From positions 2,187,501-2,251,500 of the forward strand of contig NZ_LT607733.1 in assembly GCF_900091445.1 (NCBI RefSeq): a stretch of DNA of 64,000 nucleotides. The letters run 5' to 3'. This document shows positions 23,670 through 30,986 of the stretch, piece by piece; the stretch's first letter is position 1; every line of letters starts with the position of its first letter. The notes under the pieces are model-generated. The model saw only the letters and a list, made by a program, of their open reading frames with translations. It searched no databases and was not told where the DNA came from. This DNA comes from Micromonospora echinofusca. GTDB taxonomy: Bacteria; Actinomycetota; Actinomycetes; Mycobacteriales; Micromonosporaceae. The position numbers and the translations under genes were made by a program.

Positions 23670-24370
23670 GCCTCGTCCCGTTCGAACAGGTAGCTGACGC
23701 GGCCGGGGGTCCGGTCGCGCCGCACGACGCCGACCAGCCGCCCGCCCGTGGCGAACCGGTCGGCCAGCTCCCGGCGCAGCTGCGTCCGCTCGTCGGGCGC
23801 CCGCGCGGCCGTACGGTCGTCGGCGGGCGAGTCCACGGCCGTGTGCCCGGGGGCGGGCGTCGGCGTGCTGCCCCCGGCACGGTCGAGGTCCCAGCGGACC
23901 AGGACGCGGTCGCTGCCGCCGTCGTCGTAGAAGTCGGGCAGGAAGCGGATCCCGACGGCGCCCAGCACGTTCAGGTTGAAGTGGGCGTTGCGTAGCGCGT
24001 ACGGGTCGAAGGTCCACCGCATCGTGTGCGTGCCCACGCGCCGGGCGGCGTCGGCCTGGGCGTGCTTGAGCAGCCGGCCGACGCCGCGCCCCTGGACCCG
24101 CGCGTCGACGACGGCGGCCTGCGAGTAGTGGTAGAGCTCGCCGTGCTCCACGCCCGTGAAGCCGTAGCAGAAGCCGACGAGGCAGCCGTCCTCGTCGAAG
24201 GCGCCGATCGCGCTTCCGGCGTTCTCGCCCAGCGCGGCCAGGAGGCGGGGGCTGACGGCGTGCTCGGGACCCTCGTAGCCGAAGACGCTCCGGTAGAGCG
24301 CCGACGCCGCCGTCCGCTCGGCCAGCCCGGCGAGGTCGCGCGCCACGATCCCGCGGGTGTCACCGGCCAT
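23666..24370 (-). CDS. GNAT-family N-acyltransferase
   Basis: A 234-residue GNAT acyltransferase. The acetyl-CoA pyrophosphate-binding motif is RVQGRGVGRLLKHAQ, preceded by strands HYSQAAVVD and followed by MRWTFDPYALRNAHFNLNVLG, resembling the predicted acyltransferases found with N-succinylamino acid racemases. I chose the ATG at 24370, which follows GGAGGGG at good spacing; an upstream start at 24439 would run into the divergent promoter region. The C-terminal 70-odd residues are Pro/Thr-rich, then basic. In known systems such an enzyme succinylates D-amino acids before racemisation and deacylation; the exact acyl donor here is inferred. Confidence 0.85.
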   Translation of the reverse strand: MAGDTRGIVARDLAGLAERTAASALYRSVFGYEGPEHAVSPRLLAALGENAGSAIGAFDEDGCLVGFCYGFTGVEHGELYHYSQAAVVDARVQGRGVGRLLKHAQADAARRVGTHTMRWTFDPYALRNAHFNLNVLGAVGIRFLPDFYDDGGSDRVLVRWDLDRAGGSTPTPAPGHTAVDSPADDRTAARAPDERTQLRRELADRFATGGRLVGVVRRDRTPGRVSYLFERDEA

Positions 24371-24467
24371 CGCGCCTGCCCCTCCACAAGATAGCGATCG
24401 TATATCTGCCAGGCTGCCGTAACATCCGCTCGTTGACAAGGTCTCGGGTCGATCATAGTGTCCGTAT
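24371..24467. promoter_or_regulatory. Divergent intergenic region with imperfect palindrome
   Basis: A 97-base gap between the leftward GNAT operon and the rightward M20 gene, clearly more AT-rich than its surroundings. It contains an imperfect palindrome AGATA-N9-TATCT (24389-24407), a plausible operator, overlapped by a possible leftward -10 element (TACGAT read on the minus strand, 24397-24402). It is the only evident promoter region for the whole leftward run ending in the giant NRPS, because later gaps on that strand are short. Confidence 0.5.
24433..24461 (+). promoter_or_regulatory. Sigma-70-type promoter of the M20 gene, predicted leaderless transcript
   Basis: TTGACA (24433-24438), a 17-base spacer, then TAGTGT (24456-24461). 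The expected transcription start, about seven bases downstream, coincides with the GTG start codon at 24468 (or ATG at 24466). This implies a leaderless mRNA, common in actinomycetes. Confidence 0.65.
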
Positions 24468-25613
24468 GTGTCGTCATCGTCGCATCTCGACCCCGCGCTC
24501 GCCGCGCTGCGCCGCTACACGCTGCACGAGTCGCCGACCGGCGACCGGCGGGCGCTGGCCGCGCTGGCCGACGTGCTCGACGCGGACGCCGCTGACGCCG
24601 GCTTCCACACCGCCCGGGAGCCGCACCCCGACGGCGACCATCTGGTCTGGACCCTGCCGGCGCGCGGGGTCGCGGGCGATCCGCTGCTGCTGCTGACCCA
24701 CTACGACACCGTCTGGCCGGTCGGCACGCTGGCGGGCATGCCGTGGTCCGTCGATGGCGACACCGTCCGCGGCCCGGGCGTCTACGACACCAAGGCCGGG
24801 CTCGTCGCACTGCTCGCGGCGGCGGCGCGCGTCGTACGGGAGGGCGCCCCGCACCCCGAGATCAGGGTCCTCGTCGTAGCCGACGAGGAGATCGGCTCGC
24901 CCACCGCCACCGGGCTGGTCCGGGCCGAGGCGGGCCGGGCCCGCGCGGTGCTCGGCCTGGAGCCGCCGCATCCCGGGGGCGACCTCAAGACCGGCCGGCG
25001 TGGCAGCACCCGGGTCCGCATCGAGGTCACCGGCGCCGAGGCGCACGCCGCGCTCGACCCCGACGCCGGGGTCAACGCCATCGACGAACTGGTCGACCAG
25101 CTCGTGCGGGTCCGCGCGCTCGTCGCGGGCCGGCCGGTCCTGCTCAACACCGGCACGGTCGCCGGTGGGGGCCGGACCAACGTGGTGGCCGGCGCGGCCC
25201 ACGCCGACCTCGGCCTGCGCTTCACCGACCCCGGGAACGAGGACGCCGTCCTCGCCGGCCTGGCGGCGCTGCGTCCGGTACGCGAGCGCGCCCTGCTCGC
25301 CACCCGGCTGCTGTCGCACCGGCCCACCTGGCAGCCGGACGAGGCGGGGGCGCACCTGCTGGACCGGATCGTGGCCGTCGCCGCCGGCCTCGGTCAGCGC
25401 CTCGCCGGTCGCCCGGCCGACGGCGCCGCCGACACCAACACCACGGGCGCGCTGGGCCGTCCCACCGTCGACGGGCTCGCCCCGCCCGGCGGGGGCGCGC
25501 ACGCCCGGCACGAGTGGGTCTCGGCCGCCGGCCTCGGTGCGCGCGCCGACCTGCTGGCCGCCCTGTTCACCGGCCTGCACACGGCGGGCCCGTCCCACGG
25601 GGACGGTGCCTGA
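24468..25613 (+). CDS. M20-family amidohydrolase / N-acyl amino acid deacylase
   Basis: A 381-residue metallohydrolase of the M20 peptidase family (carboxypeptidase G2 / ArgE / DapE type). Metal and catalytic residues: THYDTVWPVG (His, and catalytic Asp), GVYDTKAG (bridging Asp), VADEEIGS (catalytic and metal Glu) and the C-terminal ARHEWVS His. The dimerisation lid lies between about residues 175 and 290. Divergent to the GNAT-SIS-racemase genes, it completes the acylation, racemisation and deacylation set. GTG at 24468 was chosen because the predicted transcript starts there; there is no ribosome site. Confidence 0.88.
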   Translation: MSSSSHLDPALAALRRYTLHESPTGDRRALAALADVLDADAADAGFHTAREPHPDGDHLVWTLPARGVAGDPLLLLTHYDTVWPVGTLAGMPWSVDGDTVRGPGVYDTKAGLVALLAAAARVVREGAPHPEIRVLVVADEEIGSPTATGLVRAEAGRARAVLGLEPPHPGGDLKTGRRGSTRVRIEVTGAEAHAALDPDAGVNAIDELVDQLVRVRALVAGRPVLLNTGTVAGGGRTNVVAGAAHADLGLRFTDPGNEDAVLAGLAALRPVRERALLATRLLSHRPTWQPDEAGAHLLDRIVAVAAGLGQRLAGRPADGAADTNTTGALGRPTVDGLAPPGGGAHARHEWVSAAGLGARADLLAALFTGLHTAGPSHGDGA

Positions 25614-25632
25614 CCCGGCGCGCTCCCGGGAG

Positions 25633-25690
25633 CCGGGACGGCGGGCCCGACCCCGGAGCCCGGGGACCGGGACGACGGGCCCGACCCCGG
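25633..25690. repeat. Two 24-bp direct repeats between convergent genes
   Basis: Two copies (25633-25656 and 25667-25690) differ at one base and are spaced 34 bases apart. They lie between the convergent M20 and membrane-protein genes. Each is rich in GGGCCCGACCCCGG-type self-complementary sequence, so they could form hairpins that end transcription in both directions. Confidence 0.6.
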
Positions 25691-25734
25691 GGTCCGCGCG
25701 CGGATCGGCGCGACGTGGCTCGCCGCGTCCTCGG

Positions 25735-26817
25735 TCAGCGCGACCGGGAACGCCGCGCGCGGGCCAGCGCGACCAGCCCCACGGCGATCAGCGCCAGCCC
25801 GAGCGCGCCGGCCGTTACGAGGTAGGTCCCCACGGCGTCGGAGCGGCCGGTCCGGTCGCCGGCGGCGCGGGTCGTCGGTTCGGGCGCGGTGGGCGACGTG
25901 GGGGACACGACGGGCGCCGGCAGCGGGTAGCGCAGGACCGTGGGCAGCGTCCCGGGTGGCTGGTCGGCCGTCTCGGACACGGTCAGCAGGGACTGCCCGT
26001 CGCGGCTGTAGGTGACCGACTCGCCCTGCGGCTCGTTCGGCAGCGCGATGACCCGTGGCGTTCCGCCGGTCAACGCCGGGACCACGTCGCCGTCGCTGAC
26101 GTCGAACTCGTACGCGTCGGCGTACGTGCGCAGGACCACCCGGCGTCCGTCCGGCGCGGTGGCGGCACCGGTGACCGCCGTACGGCCGAGCGCCCCGTAC
26201 GGGTTGCTCGTCGTGGAGGCCGGCAGCCGGGCCTGCCCCACCTTCTCCAGCCTCGCCGTCGTGCCCGGGCGCAGGGGGGCGCTCGGGGCGTACAGCGTGG
26301 CCGAGTACTTGGTCACGACCAGCGGCCGGTCGTCGGCGGTCACCAGCAGGGCCTCGGCGTCGTGCGGGCCGTCCGGGTACGCCATGCGGTACAGCACCGG
26401 TCGGTCGGCACCCGGCGGCAGCTTCCACACCGCGATCGTCTGCCGGGAGCGGTCGTTGTCGCCGGTGTCCGCCACCCAGACCGTGCCGTCCGCGCCGATG
26501 GCCAGGTCCTCCGTGTCGCGCGGGCGCGACGGATAGGACACGGTCCGTACGACGGAGCACCGCTCGTCCAGGAAGAAGATCCGGCGGCGGGCCTCGTCGT
26601 CCGCGCCGTCGTTGACCATGACGAACCCGCCGTCCGTGGCGACCATCCCGGAGATCTCGCTCAGCCGGCCGCCGCGCACCTCGCACACCGGCGTCGCGGG
26701 TGCCGGCGTCGGCGTCGGATCGGCCACGGCCGGGCCGTGGGCCGTCGTGACGGCCAGGACGACGACCGCCCCCGCCGCGACCCGCAGCCTCCGGGTCCCG
26801 TTGCCTCGTCGCCTCAC
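25735..26817 (-). CDS. Secreted, membrane-anchored propeller-like protein of unknown function
   Basis: A 360-residue protein. A signal peptide (basic residues, then VAAGAVVVLAVTTA, AVA cleavage site near residue 30) leads into an extracellular domain with repeated beta-strand motifs such as ISGMVATDGGFVMVND, DTEDLAIGADGTVWVADTGD and GESVTYSRDGQSLLTVSE, as in beta-propellers. Then come a Pro/Thr-rich spacer, a single hydrophobic helix (LVTAGALGLALIAVGLVALA) and a basic tail. The layout resembles wall-anchored proteins, but I see no LPXTG motif, so it is probably held by the transmembrane helix. The GTG at 26817 is preceded by GAGGGG and starts the signal peptide; the longer open frame upstream is not supported. 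Probably not part of the biosynthetic cluster. Confidence 0.78.
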   Translation of the reverse strand: MRRRGNGTRRLRVAAGAVVVLAVTTAHGPAVADPTPTPAPATPVCEVRGGRLSEISGMVATDGGFVMVNDGADDEARRRIFFLDERCSVVRTVSYPSRPRDTEDLAIGADGTVWVADTGDNDRSRQTIAVWKLPPGADRPVLYRMAYPDGPHDAEALLVTADDRPLVVTKYSATLYAPSAPLRPGTTARLEKVGQARLPASTTSNPYGALGRTAVTGAATAPDGRRVVLRTYADAYEFDVSDGDVVPALTGGTPRVIALPNEPQGESVTYSRDGQSLLTVSETADQPPGTLPTVLRYPLPAPVVSPTSPTAPEPTTRAAGDRTGRSDAVGTYLVTAGALGLALIAVGLVALARARRSRSR

Positions 26818-27131
26818 CAGTAGTCCCCTCGGTGCGGTCCCCGCCCGGCAGCGGCGGTTACGCGAACCGGTGTCCCGCTCGTGCCGGACCGGGCGCCGCG
26901 TCGTGTGTCGTGACCGGCTGCCGTCCGCGCGGCACCGGTGCGTCGCCGACCCCGGACGCGAGCGACGTCCGGGCGCCTGACCAGGGGGTGAGTGTATGAC
27001 CCGGGGACAGCACGCACGGCACGGCCCGCCGTCGCGACGCGACCCGGGCCGCCGCCGCGACCGCGCGGGCCGCGACGGGCGCGCCCTCACCGCCCGGCAC
27101 CGGCCGACCGCCGGCGGCGTACGCTGCCGCG
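26818..27131. other. Intergenic region between divergent genes
   Basis: About 314 bases between the divergent membrane-anchored protein and kinase genes. It must hold both promoters, but I see no convincing -35/-10 pair, RNA gene or repeat. The open frames crossing it are high-GC artefacts. Confidence 0.5.
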
Positions 27132-27662
27132 ATGACCGCACCGGCCCGCATCCTCGTCTACGGGGTGTACGGCGCCGGCAAGTCCACGCTGGCGGTGCGG
27201 CTGGCCGAGCGGCTCGGGCTGCCGTGGCACCCGGTCGACGACCTGCTGTGGCAGCCCGGCTGGGTCGAGGTGCCGGTCGCCGAGCAGCGCAGCCGGATCG
27301 AGGCGGTCTGCCGACGCGACCGCTGGATCCTCGACGGCGCGTACCACGGGTGGCGGGACGTGGTGCTGGCGCGCGCCGACCTCGTCGTCGGCCTGGACTA
27401 TCCGCGCTGGTTCTCCTTCTGGCGGCTGCTGCGGCGCACCGCCCGACGGCTGGTCAGCGGCGAGGAGATCTGCAACGGCAACCGCGAGTCGCTGCGCAGC
27501 GTGTTGTCCCGGGACTCCATCCTGCTGTGGCACGCGACCGCCTTCCGCCGGGCCCGGCGGCGGATGCGCGCCTGGCAGACCGATCCCGCCGGCCCGCCGG
27601 TGCTGCTGTTCCGCTCCCCGGCGGAGCTGGACCGCTGGTTGGCGGGCCTGACCCGCCGCTGA
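27132..27662 (+). CDS. Small P-loop kinase (adenylate kinase / topology modulator-like)
   Basis: A 176-residue P-loop NTPase with Walker A GVYGAGKST at residues 10-18, LPWHPVDDLLWQPGW and then DRWILDGAY, a pattern of the FlaR/topology-modulator branch of adenylate-kinase-like proteins. The region around RRTARRLVSGEEICNGN resembles the lid of that group. Probable role: ATP-dependent phosphorylation of a small molecule, substrate unknown. It stands alone between the two arms, in the orientation of the right arm but 800 bases from it, so a role in the pathway is not implied. Confidence 0.8.
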   Translation: MTAPARILVYGVYGAGKSTLAVRLAERLGLPWHPVDDLLWQPGWVEVPVAEQRSRIEAVCRRDRWILDGAYHGWRDVVLARADLVVGLDYPRWFSFWRLLRRTARRLVSGEEICNGNRESLRSVLSRDSILLWHATAFRRARRRMRAWQTDPAGPPVLLFRSPAELDRWLAGLTRR

Positions 27663-28462
27663 GGACGCTGCGAGGCCCGCGACCCTGGCCCGCGTAGCCC
27701 CGGACGGGCGCCCGGGCGCGGCGGGCGCGATCGCCATCGCACGTCCGGTGCCGCCGATCCGGGCCGACACCGGCTGCCGGAGCCACGCCGGGGGCTGGAG
27801 GTGCCCATCGGGCCGACGGTCCCTCCGGCCGGCCCGCGCGGCCACCTGTTGCAGCGGGGTTACGGGTGCTTCTGTCGTTCGATCACGTTCACGCTGCGTG
27901 AGGCCGGACTGGCGTGCCACCGGTGTCCATGTTCGGACATTCCTGGGTGGGCATGATTTATGTACCCGCCGATTGCTACGGAAAGTGACAGGATGAAACA
28001 CGGGGTAGCGCTTCGAGGGGTGTTGGTGTACGTTGATGAAGTCCTATCCGGGAGCCGAACGTAACCACTTTTTTGCAATCACGGGTTGTTGTTCTGTTGA
28101 CGTCGGGGGGCGTGGCTCCGCAGTATGATGGGTGACGGGGGAAATTGCGTGTATGTTCCTTTTGAGGCCGTGCACTGTCCGGCTTCGTCGACGGCTGGCG
28201 CCGCAAAGTCGATCCTGCTGCCCGCTGACCGTGTCACCATTCGAGTGGAATCCGTGAAATAGCCCGATTCGGGCCGCTCGTGGGACGTTCGCGGGCCGGT
28301 CCCGGCTCGGGCCGCGCCCCTGGCGATTGTCCCCGGCGTCGTCGGATCCATTCCTGATGCCTTCAATTCACGACACCGACGCCAGTTCCTGCCCTTGTCG
28401 CAGGGACGCAGGCGGAACTGTCCGTGTCCATCCGCTGCTCGTAGACTGATGGGGTATGGCTC
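27663..28462. other. 800-bp non-coding region upstream of the right-arm operon
   Basis: No convincing gene here. The first 200 bases are ordinary high-GC sequence; from about 27860 to 28260 the GC content falls noticeably (runs such as ACTTTTTTGCAATC and GATTTATGTACC), unlike the rest of the window. The minus-strand open frames crossing it lack ribosome sites and coding-type composition. The region is long for a simple promoter and probably carries regulatory sites for the large right-arm operon. I could not identify a known riboswitch or operator. Confidence 0.6.
28097..28129 (+). promoter_or_regulatory. Possible promoter of the right-arm operon
   Basis: A good -10 hexamer TATGAT (28124-28129) with TTGACG (28097-28102) upstream, but the spacer is 21 bases, longer than the usual 17. 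It would give a leader of about 325 bases. A second candidate -10, TAGACT at 28442-28447, lies just before the first gene without a clear -35. Confidence 0.35.
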
Positions 28463-29293
28463 GTGATCCAGCACAGCAATCCACTCACCGAGGAAGAGGT
28501 CGAAGGCTACCGGGAGCGGGGCTTTCTGGTTCAGGAGGCCGTTTTCTCGCCGGCCGAGGTCGAGGTGCTGAAGCGGCACGCTCAGGCCGAGTTCGATCTG
28601 GACTCGCCGCGCCGCACCTTCGAGGAGGGCACCGACGTGGTCCGCGGCGTCCACGGCTCCCACCTCTGCGACGAGTTCTTCGCCGACTTCGTACGGGTGC
28701 CGCAGTTACTGCTGGTGGCGCGCCAGTTGCTGGCGGCGGACGTCTACGTCCACCAGTTCAAGATAAATGCGAAGCGTGCGTTCAAGGGTGAAGTCTGGGA
28801 ATGGCACCAGGACTTCATCTATTGGCACCTGGAGGACGGCATGCCGCAGCCCGAGGCGCTGTCGGCGGCGGTCTTCCTCGACGACGTCACGGAATTCAAC
28901 GGACCGCTCATCTTCATCCCCGGATCGCAGGACGCGGGCATCATCAACGTCGACGCGCGCGAGGAGGGCTGGCAGTCCACCCTCACCGCGGACCTCAAGT
29001 ACGCACTCACCTCGGAAACCCTCCAGACGTTGGCGAACGAGAACGGTCTCGTGGCGCCCAAGGGGGTGAAGGGGTCGGTTCTGTGGTTCCACTGCAACAT
29101 CGCGCACGGATCGGCGCCGAACATGTCGCCATTCGACCGGCGACTGCTCCTGGTGACGTACAACAACGTCGACAATGCGCCGGCGGAGGGCGCCGGCAGT
29201 CGGCCGGACTGGCTTTCCAACCGCAGTTCGGCGGCGCTGGAGGTCGTCGACGGCGATCCGTTGTCGCGCACGGCGGTCGACGTCGGCGCCTGA
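28463..29293 (+). CDS. PhyH-family Fe(II)/2-oxoglutarate dioxygenase (hydroxylase)
   Basis: A 276-residue member of the phytanoyl-CoA dioxygenase family, similar in layout to ectoine and amino acid hydroxylases. Iron ligands: His115 and Asp117 in EWHQDFIYWH, and His215 in NIAHGSAPN; the 2-oxoglutarate-binding arginine is in SPFDRRLLLV. It is first in the right-arm operon and is followed by MbtH-2, so it probably hydroxylates a free or carrier-bound amino acid. The gene contains a TTA leucine codon at 28706-28708 (codon 82), rare in high-GC actinomycetes and read by the bldA tRNA, which may delay expression of the operon's first gene. The start is GTG at 28463 after a GGGG site; an overlapping ATG at 28456 is in another frame. 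Confidence 0.88.
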   Translation: MIQHSNPLTEEEVEGYRERGFLVQEAVFSPAEVEVLKRHAQAEFDLDSPRRTFEEGTDVVRGVHGSHLCDEFFADFVRVPQLLLVARQLLAADVYVHQFKINAKRAFKGEVWEWHQDFIYWHLEDGMPQPEALSAAVFLDDVTEFNGPLIFIPGSQDAGIINVDAREEGWQSTLTADLKYALTSETLQTLANENGLVAPKGVKGSVLWFHCNIAHGSAPNMSPFDRRLLLVTYNNVDNAPAEGAGSRPDWLSNRSSAALEVVDGDPLSRTAVDVGA

Positions 29294-29307
29294 ATGCCGT
29301 CCGCCTG

Positions 29308-29337
29308 GCCGCGCGCTGTCGACAAATGGCGCGCGGC
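29308..29337 (+). terminator. Intra-operon hairpin (possible attenuator)
   Basis: A perfect 9-bp GC stem (GCCGCGCGC / GCGCGCGGC) with a 12-base loop, between the dioxygenase and MbtH-2 genes. There is no T run after it, so it may reduce rather than stop readthrough, or protect mRNA ends. Confidence 0.45.
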
Positions 29338-29412
29338 GGCCCGGTCCATGCCGGGGCGGTGGGCGTAATTGTTTCTCGTCCGGGTCAATCATTGAGGTCA
29401 ACGGAGTCTGAT

Positions 29413-29631
29413 GTGTTCGGCGAAAACGACGACGCCGCCGGTTATCGAGTGGTGGTCAACCACGAGGAGCAGTACTCGCTCTGGCCGGTCGACCGCGAAC
29501 TGCCGCTCGGTTGGGTGGCGGAGGGAACGGTCGGCTCGAAGGAGGAGTGCCTCGCGCACGTCGCACGTGTGTGGACGGACATGCGACCGCTCAGCCTACG
29601 TCGTCGCGACGAGGACCGGGTTCAGGCCTGA
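29413..29631 (+). CDS. mbtH: MbtH-like protein 2
   Basis: A 72-residue MbtH-family chaperone for adenylation domains, with VNHEEQYSLWPVDRELPLGW and ARVWTDMRPLSLR, including the usual tryptophans. GTG start at 29413 with GGAG seven bases upstream; the longer open frame that includes it runs through the end of the dioxygenase gene in another frame. It probably serves the adenylation domains encoded between 32275 and 48577. Confidence 0.94.
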   Translation: MFGENDDAAGYRVVVNHEEQYSLWPVDRELPLGWVAEGTVGSKEECLAHVARVWTDMRPLSLRRRDEDRVQA

Positions 29632-29645
29632 CAGGAGGTGGCAGG

Positions 29646-30986
29646 GTGTCGGCCTTCCAGTCCGCCACGGGCTTCAGACAGAGCAGCTTCGAGGGGGCGC
29701 GGTCCGAGATCAGGTTCGCGTACCAGAACGTCCCCTTCTACGGTAAGCACCTCGACGACGCCGGCGTCACGCCGGACGACGTGACCACACCCGAGGATCT
29801 GCTGCGGATCCCACCGACGGAGAAGGTGCACTACCGCCGGGACTTTCCGCACGGGGTGCTGGCGCGGGGCAAGACGCTCCAGGAGCCGCTGACCCTCAAG
29901 AGCCAGAGCTCCGGCACCGGCGGCGAGCGGCTCACCACCATCACCCACACCTACAGTCTGGCCGACCGGATGCGCGCGACGCTCCAGGCGAACAAGGTGC
30001 TCCGGGACGCGTTGGCCGCCTGCCGTCCACACCGCCCCGCCCGGTACGCGGCGCCGAACTGCTCCGACGTCGAGTGCGCCACGCCGTTCACCACCATGGC
30101 CGACCGGATGCTGCCGGACGGCACCCTGGTGCTGCCCGTCGCCCACGACCTGCTGGCCACGCCGGCGCACATGGTCGACCAGGCCATCGCCGAGGTGGAG
30201 CAGTTCGCCCCCCACTGGTTCTACGCCGACGCGACCCACCTGGCGTTCCTGGTCCGGCAGATGCGCGCCCGGCACCTGCCGCCGCCGCCGGTCACGGCCA
30301 TCGCGTTGACCTACACGTTGGTCACCGACGTCGCCCGGCGCCAGATCCGGGAGTACTTCGGCGCCGACGTGCCGATGGCGGAGATCGTCTCGATGTCCGA
30401 ACTGGGCTGGGTCACCGTCGAGTGCCCGATGGGCCGGATGCACATCAACGACACCCGGTTCTTCACCGAGTTCCTGATCGGTGACCGACCGGCCGCACCC
30501 GGCCAGCGGGCCGAGTTGGTGATCACCAGCATCGGGGACCGGTTGCTGCCGCACCTGCGTTACCGCACCGGTGACATCTACCAGCTGGGTGACGGTCCGT
30601 GCGACTGCGGTAGCGACCTGCCGCTCGCCCGCCACGAGGGCCGCTACCAGTCGATGGTCGTGATCACCCGCGGGAGCCGGCGTGTCCTGGTCAGCCCGCG
30701 CGACGTCAACGACGCCGTGGCCGGCGACCTGCCGATCGACGCGTACCGGCTCCATCAGGCAGGCGACGGCTCGCTGCTGTTCGAGTACATCGTCAGCGAC
30801 GGGGCCGACGCCGGCGCGGCGCTGGAGGGCGAGGTCCGCCGCCGGCTCACCGCGCTGCTCGGCGACGACGAGCCGTTGTCGGTGGAGGCGGTGTCGTACA
30901 TCCCGTCGCAGCGCTCCGGAAAGTTCGCCTCCTGTACGTCAGATCTGGCCCAGCGGCTCGGCCCGGAAATGGTGCTCGATGAGTGA
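29646..30986 (+). CDS. Phenylacetate-CoA ligase (PaaK)-like adenylate-forming enzyme
   Basis: A 446-residue member of the PaaK / coenzyme F390 synthetase branch of the adenylating superfamily. Phosphate-binding loop KSQSSGTGGERLTTI, YRTGDIY with the ribose-binding Asp, a cysteine motif GPCDCGSDLPL common in PaaK-like proteins, and a C-terminal lysine in QRSGKFAS. Known members make aryl-CoA or acyl-AMP; here it may activate a carboxylic acid used as starter or side chain. GTG start at 29646 follows a near-perfect AGGAGGTG site. Its 3' end overlaps the desulfurase-like gene by 8 bases. The acid it activates cannot be read from sequence. Confidence 0.82.
   Translation: MSAFQSATGFRQSSFEGARSEIRFAYQNVPFYGKHLDDAGVTPDDVTTPEDLLRIPPTEKVHYRRDFPHGVLARGKTLQEPLTLKSQSSGTGGERLTTITHTYSLADRMRATLQANKVLRDALAACRPHRPARYAAPNCSDVECATPFTTMADRMLPDGTLVLPVAHDLLATPAHMVDQAIAEVEQFAPHWFYADATHLAFLVRQMRARHLPPPPVTAIALTYTLVTDVARRQIREYFGADVPMAEIVSMSELGWVTVECPMGRMHINDTRFFTEFLIGDRPAAPGQRAELVITSIGDRLLPHLRYRTGDIYQLGDGPCDCGSDLPLARHEGRYQSMVVITRGSRRVLVSPRDVNDAVAGDLPIDAYRLHQAGDGSLLFEYIVSDGADAGAALEGEVRRRLTALLGDDEPLSVEAVSYIPSQRSGKFASCTSDLAQRLGPEMVLDE

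Noticed and set aside
27087..28001. Minus-strand 304-residue open frame
   Set aside because: Antisense to the P-loop kinase and extends into low-GC non-coding sequence with Arg/Gln-rich translation.
28079..28663. Minus-strand 194-residue open frame upstream of the dioxygenase
   Set aside because: It overlaps the dioxygenase start, has no ribosome site, and its translation shows no family motif.
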